This document shows, in pieces, positions 1-10,800 of a DNA stretch of 64,000 bases. This DNA comes from Chryseolinea serpens (lineage in GTDB: Bacteria; Bacteroidota; Bacteroidia; Cytophagales; Cyclobacteriaceae). The stretch spans positions 1,364,001 through 1,428,000 of the forward strand of contig NZ_FQWQ01000001.1 of assembly GCF_900129725.1 (NCBI RefSeq), read 5' to 3'. Position numbers and translations under genes: made by a program. Below the pieces are notes generated by a model that made no database searches, was not told the DNA's origin, and was given only the letters and a program-made list of their open reading frames with translations. Position 1 is the stretch's first letter, and each line of letters opens with the position of its first letter.

Positions 1-333
1 GGGCTCCTCCTCTTCTACCGATTCGGGCACCAGGTGCATGTTGCCGACGATGACTTCCTTTTGTTCAAAAAGGCGGGCCAGGAAATAGTCCATAAACGCC
101 TTGTCGGAACAGGCGAACACGAGCGTGACCTTGGCGGAAAAATAATGAAGACCTTTGCGGCTTACTTTGGTCTGACCTTTCAGTCCGGAAAAGTTATACT
201 GGTTGAATTCCACATAGCTTTTCTCGGGCCCGAATATGAGCAGCCCTTTGATCACTTGCGCCAGCAAGTATTGATGGTGAAATGGAACGTAAGCACCCCT
301 GTTTTTCAGCGAAAAAATAATTCTGGTTCTCAA
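1..333 (-). CDS. cas6: Cas6-like CRISPR RNA endoribonuclease, N-terminal part (cut by window edge)
   Basis: An open frame of 111 codons runs off the left edge on the minus strand. It starts at a TTG at 331-333; an in-frame TTG at 337-339 is possible, and a stop lies at 355-357. The peptide opens MRTRIIFSLKNRG, continues with PFHHQYLLAQVIKGLL, and later has NFSGLKGQTKVSRKGLHYF followed by SAKVTLVFA. This is the layout of the first ferredoxin-like fold of Cas6 proteins, with a short beta strand, the xPxHHQYLL helix, and a strand pair marked by F.FSxLK. Cas6 cuts precursor CRISPR RNA within the repeats in type I and III systems. The C-terminal half with the Gly-rich loop is outside the window, so activity cannot be judged. 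It is co-directional with ychF upstream, with about 120 bp between. The family call rests on my recognition of these blocks. Confidence 0.72.
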   Translation of the reverse strand, partial: MRTRIIFSLKNRGAYVPFHHQYLLAQVIKGLLIFGPEKSYVEFNQYNFSGLKGQTKVSRKGLHYFSAKVTLVFACSDKAFMDYFLARLFEQKEVIVGNMHLVPESVEEEEP

Positions 334-457
334 ACCCAAAAAAGTTAAATGGGGTTAAAAAATTACCGTAGCAAAAAGCCTGCTTAATACTGAATATGAG
401 CAGTTTATAAAACTAAGAAAAAAACAGAAAGGTTCTAATGAATTTTGAGGGAAAACT

Positions 458-1555
458 TTACACGTTGAACCGGAAGTGCATTATGTCACCATCCTCTACC
501 ACGTATTCCTTGCCTTCAACGGACATTTTACCGGCCTCCTTACAGGCCTGTTCGGTCTTATATTTCTGATAATCAGCCAATTTAATGACTTCCGCGCGGA
601 TAAAGCCCTTTTCAAAGTCGGTGTGGATCACTCCCGCTGCCTGGGGGGCCTTCCAGCCCTTTTGGATGGTCCAGGCCCGCACTTCTTTTTCGCCGGCGGT
701 GAAATAAGTGATAAGATCCAATAAATGGTACGAGGCGCGGATGAGCTTATTGAGGCCGGATTCGGTCAGGCCATACTCCTGGAGGAATACTTCGCGGTCT
801 TCCTGGCTCTCCAACTCGGCTATCTGTGCTTCGATTGCAGCACTGATTACGACCACCTCGGCATTTTCGTGTTGGACGTGGGCTTTCAGCGCATCGACAT
901 GTTTGTTGCCGGTATGAATGGAGTCCTCCTCCACGTTGGCCACATAGATAACGGGCTTGGCGGTCAATAATTGCAGGTCGGCGACGGCAACTTTATCTTC
1001 CTCGCTCACCTGGAGGGCCCGGGCGTTCTTGCCGGCAAGCAAGGTTTCCCTGTATTGCTGGAGAACGGTCAGCTCTTTCTTCATTTTCACATCGCCGCTT
1101 TTGGCAGCGCGTTCAACGCGGTTGATTTTCTTGTCGATCGACTCCAGGTCTTTCAGTTGCAGCTCGGTGTCGATGATCTCCTTGTCGGAAACGGGATCGA
1201 CGCGGCCGTCAACGTGGACGATATTGTCGTTTTCGAAACAGCGGATCACGTGCACGATGGCATTCACCTCGCGGATGTTGGCCAGGAACTGGTTGCCCAG
1301 CCCCTCCCCTTTGCTGGCACCCTTCACCAGGCCGGCAATGTCCACAAACTCGATGGTAGTGGGTAGCACGCGCTGGGGGTTCACCAGCCCTTCCAGGATC
1401 TTGAGCCGGGGGTCCGGCACGCTGATAATGCCTACGTTGGGCTCTATCGTGCAGAACGGAAAGTTGGCGGCTTCCGCCTTATTGTTGGAAATGGAATTGA
1501 ACAGGGTCGATTTTCCAACGTTTGGCAATCCTACTATTCCGCACTGAAGTCCCAT
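458..1555 (-). CDS. ychF: Redox-regulated ATPase YchF (Obg-like ATPase)
   Basis: This encodes a 365-residue TRAFAC-class P-loop protein that in other bacteria hydrolyses ATP rather than GTP and associates with ribosomes. The P-loop GLPNVGKST lies at about residues 8-16, the switch II/G3 [14 protein letters not shown] near residue 65, and the altered G4 NVEE, which explains ATP preference, near residue 205. The last 85 residues ([14 protein letters not shown] ... [13 protein letters not shown]) form the TGS domain. Length matches the family (about 363-366). I chose the ATG at 1553-1555 because family members begin MGLQCGIVG; an upstream in-frame ATG at 1588 would add 11 unconserved residues. 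It is single-copy housekeeping and is followed by the cas6-like gene. Confidence 0.96.
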   Translation of the reverse strand: MGLQCGIVGLPNVGKSTLFNSISNNKAEAANFPFCTIEPNVGIISVPDPRLKILEGLVNPQRVLPTTIEFVDIAGLVKGASKGEGLGNQFLANIREVNAIVHVIRCFENDNIVHVDGRVDPVSDKEIIDTELQLKDLESIDKKINRVERAAKSGDVKMKKELTVLQQYRETLLAGKNARALQVSEEDKVAVADLQLLTAKPVIYVANVEEDSIHTGNKHVDALKAHVQHENAEVVVISAAIEAQIAELESQEDREVFLQEYGLTESGLNKLIRASYHLLDLITYFTAGEKEVRAWTIQKGWKAPQAAGVIHTDFEKGFIRAEVIKLADYQKYKTEQACKEAGKMSVEGKEYVVEDGDIMHFRFNV

Positions 1556-1705
1556 AAAAAGTCTGTTTCGATAAATTTCAGGCCGCAAATATAACCGCCT
1601 GACGCATACCGGGACACCCCGGGCCCGATTAAATCCTAACGGCCTGCCAGTGGGCTCAAAATGCGGAAAAGAGGGATCCCGGCCAGGAATGTTGCAGAAA
1701 GGCCC

Positions 1706-1739
1706 AAAAACAAAGAAGCCCCCGATTGCTCAGGGGCTC
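1706..1739 (-). terminator. Rho-independent terminator of the DUF3276 gene
   Basis: Read on the minus strand, AGCCCC and GGGGGCT pair around a short loop, and the stem is followed by a T-rich tract (TTCTTTGTTTTT). It lies 44 bp past the DUF3276 stop codon. Confidence 0.75.
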
Positions 1740-1782
1740 CTATGGATTTAGATTAGGTAGGTATGTGTCATTCAGAAAGGTT

Positions 1783-2148
1783 TTAGTCCCACTTGAGTTC
1801 TGTGTCCAGGCCGGGTGTTTTTGCCGTGGTGGTCTCGGCTTCGGCCTCTTCGCGTTCGTGCACGTGATCGAACTGGGTGAAGTCCACATTGGGCATCAGT
1901 TCGTGCTTCACATGGTTTACCGTGTTGTTCAATGCCTCTACGAATTTATTGAAGTCTTCTTTATACAAGAAAATCTTGTGCTTCTCATACGTAAATCCAT
2001 CTTCCTTGAAACGCTTCTTACTTTCTGTGATGGTCAGGTAGTAATCGTTCGAACGGGTGGCCTTAACATCGAAAAAGTAAGTTCTCTTACCGGCTTTTAC
2101 TTTCGTTGAGTAAATTTCATCCCTGCCGTTTGTCTTATTTTCTTCCAC
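1783..2148 (-). CDS. DUF3276 / PUR-alpha-like nucleic-acid-binding protein
   Basis: This is a 121-residue cytoplasmic protein. Residues 10-70 (EIYSTKVKAGKRTYFFDVK, then DYYLTITESKKR) have the beta-beta-beta-beta-alpha pattern of the PUR domain found throughout Bacteroidota as DUF3276. One PUR domain dimerises to bind single-stranded DNA or RNA. The last 35 residues are acidic and threonine-rich and are probably disordered. A good Bacteroidota-type promoter (2190-2220) lies about 40 bp upstream and a terminator follows, so this is a monocistronic gene. A perfect 11-bp inverted repeat sits just beyond its -33 element. The cellular role is unknown; nucleic-acid binding is inferred from the family. 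Confidence 0.9.
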   Translation of the reverse strand: MEENKTNGRDEIYSTKVKAGKRTYFFDVKATRSNDYYLTITESKKRFKEDGFTYEKHKIFLYKEDFNKFVEALNNTVNHVKHELMPNVDFTQFDHVHEREEAEAETTTAKTPGLDTELKWD

Positions 2149-2189
2149 AATCCTTCAGTTTTTAGGGTTAGATTTATGTTTGGTTTAGT

Positions 2190-2220
2190 CTAAGGTAGTA
2201 TTTTGAAAAATCATTGCAAA
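2190..2220 (-). promoter_or_regulatory. Bacteroidota-type promoter for the DUF3276 gene
   Basis: On the minus strand TTTG (2220-2217) is followed after 19 bases by TACCTTAG (2197-2190). This fits the TTTG-N19/20-TAnnTTTG consensus with one mismatch. It would give a leader of roughly 35 bases. Confidence 0.55.
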
Positions 2221-2221
2221 C

Positions 2222-2247
2222 AACCGATTTAATATTTTAAATCGGTT
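2222..2247. promoter_or_regulatory. Perfect 11-bp inverted repeat, candidate operator
   Basis: AACCGATTTAA (2222-2232) and TTAAATCGGTT (2237-2247) are exact reverse complements separated by TATT. The dyad lies between the divergent DUF3276 and DUF58 genes, 1 bp beyond the -33 box of the DUF3276 promoter and about 75 bp before the DUF58 start. No T-run suited to termination follows on either side, so an operator is more likely than a terminator. Confidence 0.45.
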
Positions 2248-2322
2248 TTGTGCGTTTAACCATCCATTTGACCGTTAACGTACAATAGGGCAGGAATGTA
2301 AAAACAGCTTTTTAAAACGATT

Positions 2323-3231
2323 GTGAAGATAGATCAGCAAGACGTAAAGCAGCATGCAAGCCTGGAATTGCTTGCCCGTCAACTAGTTGAGGGATTCATT
2401 ACCGGGCTCCACAAGTCCCCCTACCACGGCTTTTCCGTGGAATTTGCCGAGCACAGGCTCTACAACGAGGGGGAGAGCACTCGCCATCTGGACTGGAAAG
2501 TTTATGCCCGGACGGACAAACTTTTTACGAAAAGATATGAGGAAGAGACCAATTTGCGGTGTCTTATAGCCATCGACACCTCTTCTTCCATGCTTTACCC
2601 GGTGGCTACCAAGGCCAAGATCCGGTTTGCCAAGTACGCGGCGGCGGCCCTGAGCTACCTGCTGCACCGGCAAAGGGATGCTGTGGGATTGTGCCTGTTT
2701 TCCGACACCATCAAGACCCTGACGCCCGTGAAGTCGTCGGCTACCCACCTCACCAAGATGCTGGGCTTGCTCAACGACATCGATGAAACGCCGGTAAAGC
2801 AGCTGCAAAAAAGCAACGTGGCCGGCGTACTACACGAGCTGGCGGAGAAGATCCACAAGCGCTCCCTGGTGGTAATCTTCAGCGATATGTTCGACAGCGC
2901 CGAAGACACCGACGACCTCTTCAAAGCCCTGCAGCACCTCAAGCACAACAAGCACGAAGTGATCGTCTTTCACGTGATGGACAACCAGACGGAACTACAC
3001 TTCAATTTCGAAGACCGTCCGATGGAATTTATCGACCTCGAAAGCGGCGATAAGCTGAAGCTGAACCCGGGTGAGGTAAAGCTGAATTATAAAACAGAGG
3101 CTACGCGATTTTACAACGCGCTGAAAATGCGTTGCAATCAATACAAGATCGACTTCATCGAAGCGGACGTGCAGAGCGACTACAACACCATTTTGCAGAC
3201 CTATCTGATCAAGCGGGAAAAAATGCGTTGA
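2323..3231 (+). CDS. DUF58 domain protein (VWA-like fold)
   Basis: This is a 302-residue soluble protein starting at GTG. Residues 40-70 carry the DUF58 hallmark: the G.STRHLDWKVYARTDKLFTKRYEEE block (residues about 50-73). It is followed by a MIDAS-like VWA start, LIAIDTSSSM, near residue 82. The rest (CLFSDTI, VVIFSDMFD) fits the remaining VWA strands. DUF58 proteins usually sit beside a MoxR AAA+ ATPase and are thought to act with it in assembly or maturation of envelope complexes. No MoxR gene is within this window on either side, so this is an orphan member. Its start is about 75 bp after a palindrome, and a bidirectional terminator follows its stop. Confidence 0.9.
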   Translation: MKIDQQDVKQHASLELLARQLVEGFITGLHKSPYHGFSVEFAEHRLYNEGESTRHLDWKVYARTDKLFTKRYEEETNLRCLIAIDTSSSMLYPVATKAKIRFAKYAAAALSYLLHRQRDAVGLCLFSDTIKTLTPVKSSATHLTKMLGLLNDIDETPVKQLQKSNVAGVLHELAEKIHKRSLVVIFSDMFDSAEDTDDLFKALQHLKHNKHEVIVFHVMDNQTELHFNFEDRPMEFIDLESGDKLKLNPGEVKLNYKTEATRFYNALKMRCNQYKIDFIEADVQSDYNTILQTYLIKREKMR

Positions 3232-3241
3232 GCCATCCGAC

Positions 3242-3296
3242 AAAAAAATAAAAGGCGCAAGATCGAAGCTTTCGCTCAGCTCTTGCGCCTTCTTCT
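3242..3296. terminator. Bidirectional terminator between DUF58 and ferredoxin genes
   Basis: AAGGCGCAAGA (3252-3262) pairs perfectly with TCTTGCGCCTT (3281-3291). A-rich sequence on the left and T-rich sequence on the right allow it to stop transcription from both the plus-strand DUF58 gene and the minus-strand ferredoxin gene. Confidence 0.8.
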
Positions 3297-3348
3297 ATAG
3301 CCTTGCCGTCTTGACAAGCGCCTTCGAAGATTATTCAGATCTCAGAAA

Positions 3349-3708
3349 TTATTCTTGTTCTACTTCCTGGTGTAACCAGGCCTTTTTGGCGAGCAACTCT
3401 TCCTTGGCCTCCACCATGTCCGGATCGGGCACGCAGCAATCTACCGGGCAAACGGCTGCGCATTGAGGTTCTTCGTGAAAGCCCGAACATTCGGTACACT
3501 TTCCCGAAACGATATAATAAAATTCATCGGAAACCGGGGCTTGTGCAGTTTTTGCATCGATCGCCGTACCGTCTTCCAATTCTACTGTTTCCAACTTTGT
3601 GCCCCCGGCCCAGTTCCATTCCCGGCCGCCTTCATAGATAGCTGTGTTGGGGCATTCCGGCTCACATGCACCGCAGTTGATGCATTCGTCCGTAATCATT
3701 ATTGCCAT
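3349..3708 (-). CDS. 2[4Fe-4S] ferredoxin, YfhL-like
   Basis: This is a 119-residue electron carrier. The first cluster motif [12 protein letters not shown] is at about residues 9-20. The second is [18 protein letters not shown] near residues 72-89, with an enlarged spacing between its first cysteines. About 50 residues ([12 protein letters not shown] ... VSDEFYYIV) are inserted between the motifs, typical of the Bacteroidota version. The ATG at 3706-3708 gives the family N-terminus MAIMITDEC; an upstream in-frame ATG at 3756 adds 16 residues lacking family features. It is divergent from the LuxC-type acyl-CoA reductase, 87 bp apart, suggesting shared regulation. A TAnnTTTG box lies at 3739-3746. 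Confidence 0.92.
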   Translation of the reverse strand: MAIMITDECINCGACEPECPNTAIYEGGREWNWAGGTKLETVELEDGTAIDAKTAQAPVSDEFYYIVSGKCTECSGFHEEPQCAAVCPVDCCVPDPDMVEAKEELLAKKAWLHQEVEQE

Positions 3709-3738
3709 GCTTTTTCTATTTTTGACCCGTTTATCATA

Positions 3739-3746
3739 CAAAAGTA
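3739..3746 (-). promoter_or_regulatory. -7 box upstream of the ferredoxin gene
   Basis: TACTTTTG on the minus strand matches the TAnnTTTG consensus exactly, about 30 bp before the ATG. No clear TTTG -33 partner is present at the right distance. Confidence 0.4.
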
Positions 3747-3795
3747 CACCAAACATTTCTTAAAACGGACTCGTCGCCGCAAAAGTTTACTACAT

Positions 3796-4803
3796 ATGAA
3801 AGTTGAGGAAAGATTAAATGCCTTTGGCGAATTGGGCCGAATGCTGCGGGAAATGGGTGACGATGCGCTTCAATCGTTAGCGTGGAAAACCCGGAATGAG
3901 AATTCGTGGTTTACCGAGGATTCGGTACGAATGGCCGTTAGTGGAGTGGCTAAATTTCTGACCCCGGAAAGCCTTCGCCAGTGGACATCCGTCTACGACC
4001 TGGAACCAGTGGTTTCCAAAAAGATCGCCGTGGTGATGGCGGGCAACATCCCTTTAGTAGGCTTTCACGATTTTTTGTGTGTACTCATCGCCGGTCATTC
4101 CATCCTCATCAAACGCAGCTCGAAAGACAGCGCGCTCATCCAATTTGTCGTGGACAGACTTGTTGAGATCGAGCCGCGGTTTGCTGAGCGGATCGCATTC
4201 GGCGAGCAGTTGAAGGGGTTTGATGCGATCATCGCCACGGGCAGCGACAATGCTTCGCGCTATTTTGAATATTACTTTAGCAAATACCCGCACATCATCC
4301 GCAAGAACCGGACCTCGGTGGCGGTGCTGGACGGCACGGAGTCGGACGAGGATGTCAATCGACTAGGCATCGATGTGTTCAGTTATTTTGGTTTGGGATG
4401 TCGCAACGTCTCGAAACTGTTCGTGCCTGCCGGCTATCCGCTCGCGAACGTACTGCGACCGTGGGAATCTTTTCGCGAGATCGTCAATCACCATAAATAC
4501 GCCAACAACTACGACTACCAGAAGTCCGTGTTGCTGGTTTCGCAGACATCGTTCCTCGACAACGGTTCGGTTATCCTTCAGGAAAATCAAAAGCTGGTCT
4601 CCCCTATCTCCGTTGTTTACTATGAATACTACGAAAGCGTTGCCGCGCTTCGGTTGATGCTGGAACAATCAAAAGACAAGATCCAGTGTGTCGTGGGCGA
4701 TTCGAAAGAGGCTAAAATAAAATTTGGTCAGTCACAGTTTCCGGAAGTCGGAGACTATGCTGACCAAATTGATACGTTACAGTTTCTGATCGCGCTTCCT
4801 TAA
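3796..4803 (+). CDS. LuxC-type acyl-CoA reductase
   Basis: This 335-residue cytoplasmic protein belongs to the LuxC family of the aldehyde-dehydrogenase superfamily, which reduces acyl-CoA to aldehyde with NADPH. Landmarks are MAGNIPLVGFHDFLCVLIAG (about residues 80-99), HSILIKRSSKDSALI after it, IIATGSDNASRYFEYYF (about 148-164), and the nucleophile block SYFGLGCRNVSKLFVP, with the likely catalytic Cys near residue 202. It is shorter than Vibrio LuxC, as is usual for Bacteroidota homologues. The frame is open for 111 codons upstream, but that part only opposes the ferredoxin gene; MKVEERL at 3796 is the natural start. Its TAA overlaps the stop codon of the convergent giant gene. Substrate is unknown. 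Confidence 0.88.
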   Translation: MKVEERLNAFGELGRMLREMGDDALQSLAWKTRNENSWFTEDSVRMAVSGVAKFLTPESLRQWTSVYDLEPVVSKKIAVVMAGNIPLVGFHDFLCVLIAGHSILIKRSSKDSALIQFVVDRLVEIEPRFAERIAFGEQLKGFDAIIATGSDNASRYFEYYFSKYPHIIRKNRTSVAVLDGTESDEDVNRLGIDVFSYFGLGCRNVSKLFVPAGYPLANVLRPWESFREIVNHHKYANNYDYQKSVLLVSQTSFLDNGSVILQENQKLVSPISVVYYEYYESVAALRLMLEQSKDKIQCVVGDSKEAKIKFGQSQFPEVGDYADQIDTLQFLIALP

Positions 4804-7800
4804 GGCTTCGCGCCTCTCAACACTTCCACCCATCCGGTGTAGGTTGCGCCGCCATCCAATTGCAGGCGGTAGAAGTAGATACCATCGGATGCTTCTTTCG
4901 CATCCCAGAAATTTCCTTCGTGATAGTCGGTCGACTTGAACACTTCGTTGCCCCAGCGGTTGCTGATGATCAGCGTGTGTTTGCCACCGGCCGGCAAGTT
5001 CAACACTTCAAACTGATCGTTGACGGCGTCATCGTTCGGGGTGAAGATGTTGGGAACATAGACACTGGGATCGAGGTCGATCTGGATCTGCACAATCTTA
5101 GGATTACACTGTGAATCATCCTCTACGGTGATCGTGTAGATGCCCGGCGACAAGTAGTCGAACGATTGTGAAAACTTCTTCTGCGGGTTCAATGTCACCG
5201 GCTGCGCGTCGATGACCGTGGCTCCATTTTCGTCGGTTATCGTGACGCTATAGTACAGTTGATTGTCGGCAGAATGGAAAGGCGTTCCTCCAAAGATGTT
5301 GTCAATTACTATGCTACCGGTCCGTTTCGGATTAGGGAACGAAGGTTTCGACGTTACCGTGAGATCCAGTCGTTGATTGATAACCTGCAGCTTGTCGGCC
5401 GAGGTGATCGTGCAACTGGTTTGCTCCTGAACGATGACGAAGCGGTATGTATTTCCATATCCGGTCAGGAACGAGTGCTCCGTCGGGGTATAGTGGAACG
5501 TTGCTGTCGTGGCGTTGGCGCTTACGGCGAGTTCGTCGATCTGGAAGAACGGATCGGCATTGTCATAAACCTGGATCACCATAGGCTTGCCTGGCTCGCC
5601 GCTGATGTTGGCGATGGTGATGTCCGGCGTTGAGCAACTCGGTATGATCTCGAAATCACCAATCTGATACGGGCCATCCACCGCGACGGGATTATCCGTG
5701 CGCGTAGGGCAAGGGCTTGTGCTGGACTTCACGTAGAAGTAGTAGCCGCCCCGGGGCAGTTGATCGAATTTCACGTTGGGCAACACCAGGGTGTTGTAGT
5801 CCACAAACTGATCATCGGCAGGCACGTTGAGCGGGTCTGCACTGATGGCCACTTTGTAAATACCATCCGGTGCCGAGATCTTAAATAAGATCGATCCACT
5901 CTTGCCGCCGTTTGAACAATCGGCGTTGGTCACGGCAAGGGCCGGGATGGTCAGGCTCAATCCAGGAGCTTTGATCTGGATCGCGCTCGGGTACGTGGTC
6001 ACGCAGTCGCCGTTGTCTATGATGTCGACAAAGTAGTCGCCTTTGCCAAGATCCGAATAGGATTTTGTGCCGGACGCGACGTCTTCGTAGTCAAACAAAA
6101 CTTCCGTATCTCCAAACGCGCTGGTCAATCTTCTCAACCGAATCTTCAGAGCGCCGGAGGTTGTATTTCCACCGCTGATGCCGGTTACGTTTATCACACC
6201 GTCGCTGCCGTTACACGTTGTTACATCGGTTGTGCTGACGGTCATGTTGACCTTCGGGAAGAGATTTTTGATCCTCACCATGGCCGTATCGGGGCAGGTG
6301 AAGTTGATGTTGTCATCTACTTTCAGGATAATATAATCGGTGTCATCTGCAGGAAGTCCGTCGGGCAGCGGGGCGCCTGGTGTGAACGTCTGCGCACTGG
6401 ACTCTTGTCCCTTATACACATATTTATACCAGTACTGTCCGGTCAGTGATCCATCCACGGTGAGTCTCACGTTCCCGTCGGTTCCGCCGAAGCAGCTGAC
6501 GTTGCTGAGCACTTCTTTGTCGAGGATGTGTACCTGTGTTTTCAGATCCAGGAAGAAATCAACAGGACCGCACGATTTGCCATTGCCTTCGTCAATAACG
6601 GTATAGGTATACAGACCTGACTTGAGATCGCTGAAGAGCACGGTTCCGTTTGTGAACTTGGTTTGCGTGGTCGGCGGTGTCACACCTTTGTAGACCCAGA
6701 TCACGCGGAACGTGGTCGGCGTGCCGTTTGCCCGCTGGATATTGAACGACACCTCACCGGCATCGCGGTCGCTACACGTAGGTTGTGTGGTGATGGTCGG
6801 GATGATCGCGCTGAAGTTGGCACAATCGGATCCGGTTCCTCCGCAGGTGACGTCGTTAGCGGCTTTCACCTGGATGGAGATCGCTCCGGAAACCGGACCG
6901 CAGCCCGTTGAGGTGTATTGTACCGTGATGGTCACCGTTGTTCCGGCCGAGCCGGAAGGATCGAAGGTGCTTCCCGAAACACCCGTTCCGGTGAACGTGA
7001 AGGTTCCTCCTGCCGGTGTTCCATTCACCAAGGTCAACAGATCCACCGTTCCACCGCCGGGACATACCACGAGGTTGTTTGTCGTGAGCGTCGCATTCGG
7101 CGATACGTTGATGGTGAATTGTTTTTGAGCGGCTACGCACGAACCTGAGAGTGAATAGTTGACGGTGATCACCTGGTTACCGGTGAGACCTGTAGGATCG
7201 AAGTTGTCGCCGGTGATGCCGGTGGAACCAGCAAAGACAAAGTCACCACCTGCGGGCAGTCCGCTTACCAACGTGTTCAGATCGATCACCCCGTTGCCTT
7301 GACAAATCGCCATGGCGGCTGCGGGCACGGTAATGTTCGACGTGTTGGTCACGTTCAATGTCAATGTGCCTTGCGGGGCCGAGCAGGCTCCGATCGCATA
7401 GTTTACTGTGATGGCAACGGGACCACTCAATCCAGTGGGATCAAACATATTTCCCGTAATGCCGGGCTGACCGGAGAAAGTGAACGTGCCTCCTGTCGGC
7501 GTAGGCGTAACAAATGTTGTTAAATCTACCGCACCGTTTGCCTCACAAATCGAAGTGTTGTTGTAGGCCAATGTGGCGCCGTTCACAACGTTCACGGCCA
7601 CTGTGGCGGGTGCGCCCTGGCCACAAGCATACTGAGCGGCTACATAATAAGACGTCGTTCCCACCACCGTTACATTCAACTCGCCAGGGTTTGTGCCCAG
7701 TGTCGGGGTGAAGTTGGCGCCGGTTCCTACCAGGTTTGTCAGGGCAGCGTCGCTATACCAGTTAAAGCCTGTTACCGTCGGATCGGTGGAAGAGGCCGAT

Positions 7801-10800
7801 AACGTAGGGGCTGTAGGCGTGTTCAAACACACCGATACGGAGGCGCTGGTCACACTGGGAGGCGCTGCCGGGCCATAGTCGAACGAGACGTGGGAAATGA
7901 CTTGGTGTTCAAAGTACTCGATCACGAGGTCGTGTGAGCCTGCCGTGAGACAAACTGTTCCGGTGTATTGAGTATAGGAGTGTGTACTGAATGCCCCTGC
8001 TACAACGACGTTGTCGATCAACAGTCTCACACCGTCGTCGCCCCCTACCGTGAAGGTATAGGTTCCGGCGGTGAAGACTTTCTGCATCTTGAAACGGATA
8101 CTGAACTCATCCAGGAAGTTTCCGCAGAGGTTCGGGCCCGTAAGGTCATTGATGCTTGACAGGTCCATATTGAATGCATCGGTGGCCAGGTTGTAGGCCG
8201 GTGATGCAAAACTCAGAGCAATTATTTCATTGGGGCCAATAAAGCCTCTGTACTTCGCAGAAGCAAAATCTACATTGGTGACCGGAGGCACGGGGTTTGA
8301 CGAATCGTCATACACATAGCCGATCCAGGTGTCATTGCCAAACGTAACCTGGTCACCCGGAATAGGACCGATCGTGATGGTCACGTTGTCTGACGCAGCG
8401 GGACAAGGTCCTGCAGGATTGTTGGTGGTCAGTGTGAGTGTCACGGTTCCAGCTGTTCTCTCCGCAGCACTCGGAGTATAGATCGCGTTCAGGGCATTTG
8501 CGTTCGGGTTAAAGGTACCCGTACCACCCGTCCAGGTAGCCGACGTTGCTGAGCCTCCTATTACGCCGCCCAAGGTCACTGACTGTGCACCGCAAATATT
8601 TTGCGGTGAGCCAGCGTCTACTGTAGCAAGCGGGTTAATGGTGATGGTCACGTTGTCGGTCACACCGGTACACGTTCCGGTAGCCGTAGCCGTCAACACC
8701 ACAGAACCAGCGGCAACGTCGTTGACGCCGGGCGTATAGGTTGAGCTTGGATCGGTGTCATCGCTAAAGGTACCGTCGCCGGCCGTGGTCCATTTCAAAC
8801 CAGTAGCCGATCCGGTAAAGCTTCCAGCCAGGGTTATCGCAGTCGCAGCGCAAGTGATTTGAGGTGTGCCTGCATCTACTGTGGCGGCGGGGTTGATGGT
8901 GATGATCACATTGTCAGCAGCCGCTGCGCAAGGTCCACCTGTTGTGATGGTGAGCGATACGGTGCCTGCCGCGATATCGTTGGCGCCGGGAGTGTAGACT
9001 GCATTCGTGAGGTTTGCGTTGTTGAACGTTCCATCCCCTGCGGTTGTCCACGTGATGCCAGAGGCACCCGAGAATGTTCCTGCCAGTGTGGCGCTATTGC
9101 CGGCGCAAATGGTTTGGACCGGACCGGCATCTACCGTGGCACCCGAGCTGATGGTGATGACTACATTGTCGGTAGCCGCCAAACAAGGGCCGGCCCCATC
9201 CGGGTCGTCCGTGGTGAGGGTCAGGGTTACTGACCCTGCCGTAGCCTCCGGCAAAGAAGGTGTATAAATCGCATTGAGGTCGTTGGCATTCGGATTAAAC
9301 GATCCGCTGCCGCCACTCCACGTTGCTGTGGTGGCTGCGCCGCCGAACGTTCCGGCCAGTGTTACGGTGCTACCGGCACAAATGATCTGTGGAACGCCGG
9401 CATCTGCCGTCGCTGCGGGATTTACAACGACGGAGACTGAACCTCCGAGCGATGTGGCCGCACAGCTATTGGCATCCGTCAATGCCGTTACCTGATACGT
9501 GCCTACTGCAGCCGCCGTGATGGTAAAGGTTGTGCCGGGGTGATTGCTGACCGAGACGGGGGTTGTTCCATCCGTATAGGTGAAGTTGAACGGAGCTGTT
9601 CCCGTGAAAGTAAAGGTGACGTCAGGCATTGTGCTTCCGGCACAGACTGTTCCGCCGCCGCCAACCACTGCCGTGGGCAAAGCATTCACTACTACGGCTA
9701 CCGGTGTGCCCAGGCTTGCGCCCGGACAAGCCCCAGCGTCGGTCAGGGCCGTAACGGAATAGTTTCCTTGTGGTGCGGTGGTGATCGTGAAGGTAGTGCT
9801 CGGATGATTGTTTATCGTGACCGGTGTAGTGCCATCGGTGTACGTAAAGGTGAACGGTGCCGTGCCCGTGAAGGTGAATGTAACATCGGGCAATGTAGCG
9901 CCCGCGCAAACCGTGCCGCCTCCGCTAATCACTACACTCGGCGCCGAGTTGACGATCACCGAAACGCTTGAGGCCAGATTGGTGGCCGCGCATCCCGTGG
10001 CGTCCGTGAGTGCCGTCACCTGGTATGTTCCGGCAGCTGCACCGGTGATGGTGAACGTTGTCGAAGGATGGTTAGACACGCTGATCGGCGTGGTGCCATC
10101 GGTATACGTAAAATTGAACGGCGCCGTGCCGCCGAATGTGAACGTAACATCTGGAAGTGTACCTCCTGAGCAGATGCTTCCACCGCCCGATACCGCCACC
10201 GTAGGTGCCGGCTTGGTCACGACCGTGACGGGTGTTCCCAGGCTCGTGGCCGTACAGGTTGTCGCGTCGAATAATGCCGTGATCGTATAGGTGCCGGCTG
10301 CTGCCCCGGTTAACGTGAAGGTTGTGCTCGGATGGTTCGTTACGGTTATGGGTGTTGTACCGTCGTTGTAAGTAAAGGTGAATGGTGCCGTGCCGGTGAA
10401 CGTGAACGTCACGTCCGGCAAAGTTGATCCGGAGCAAACCGTGCCACCGCCGGTGATGGTTGCTGTGGGTCGCGGATTTACAGTGATCACAGCAGAGCCA
10501 GTGATGGCTGCATTCGGCGCCGTTACACTACACGATGTGACCGTATTGGTTACGCTGACAATCGTATAGGTAGTCGTGGTCGCCGGACTTACGTTCACGG
10601 TTGCCCCGTTGCTGATGCCGTTGGCGTTGAAGTTTGTTACGCCGTCGGTATACACCACATTAAAGGTTCCGGCTGCCGGGAGGGTGAACGTAAGGGCTGT
10701 GCTGGTGCCTGCGCAAATGGTGGCTGTGCCGCTGATGTCGGCCGTCGGCAATGTGCCAACGTTCACTACGGCGCTGCCGGTCAGGTTTGCGCTCGGTGCC

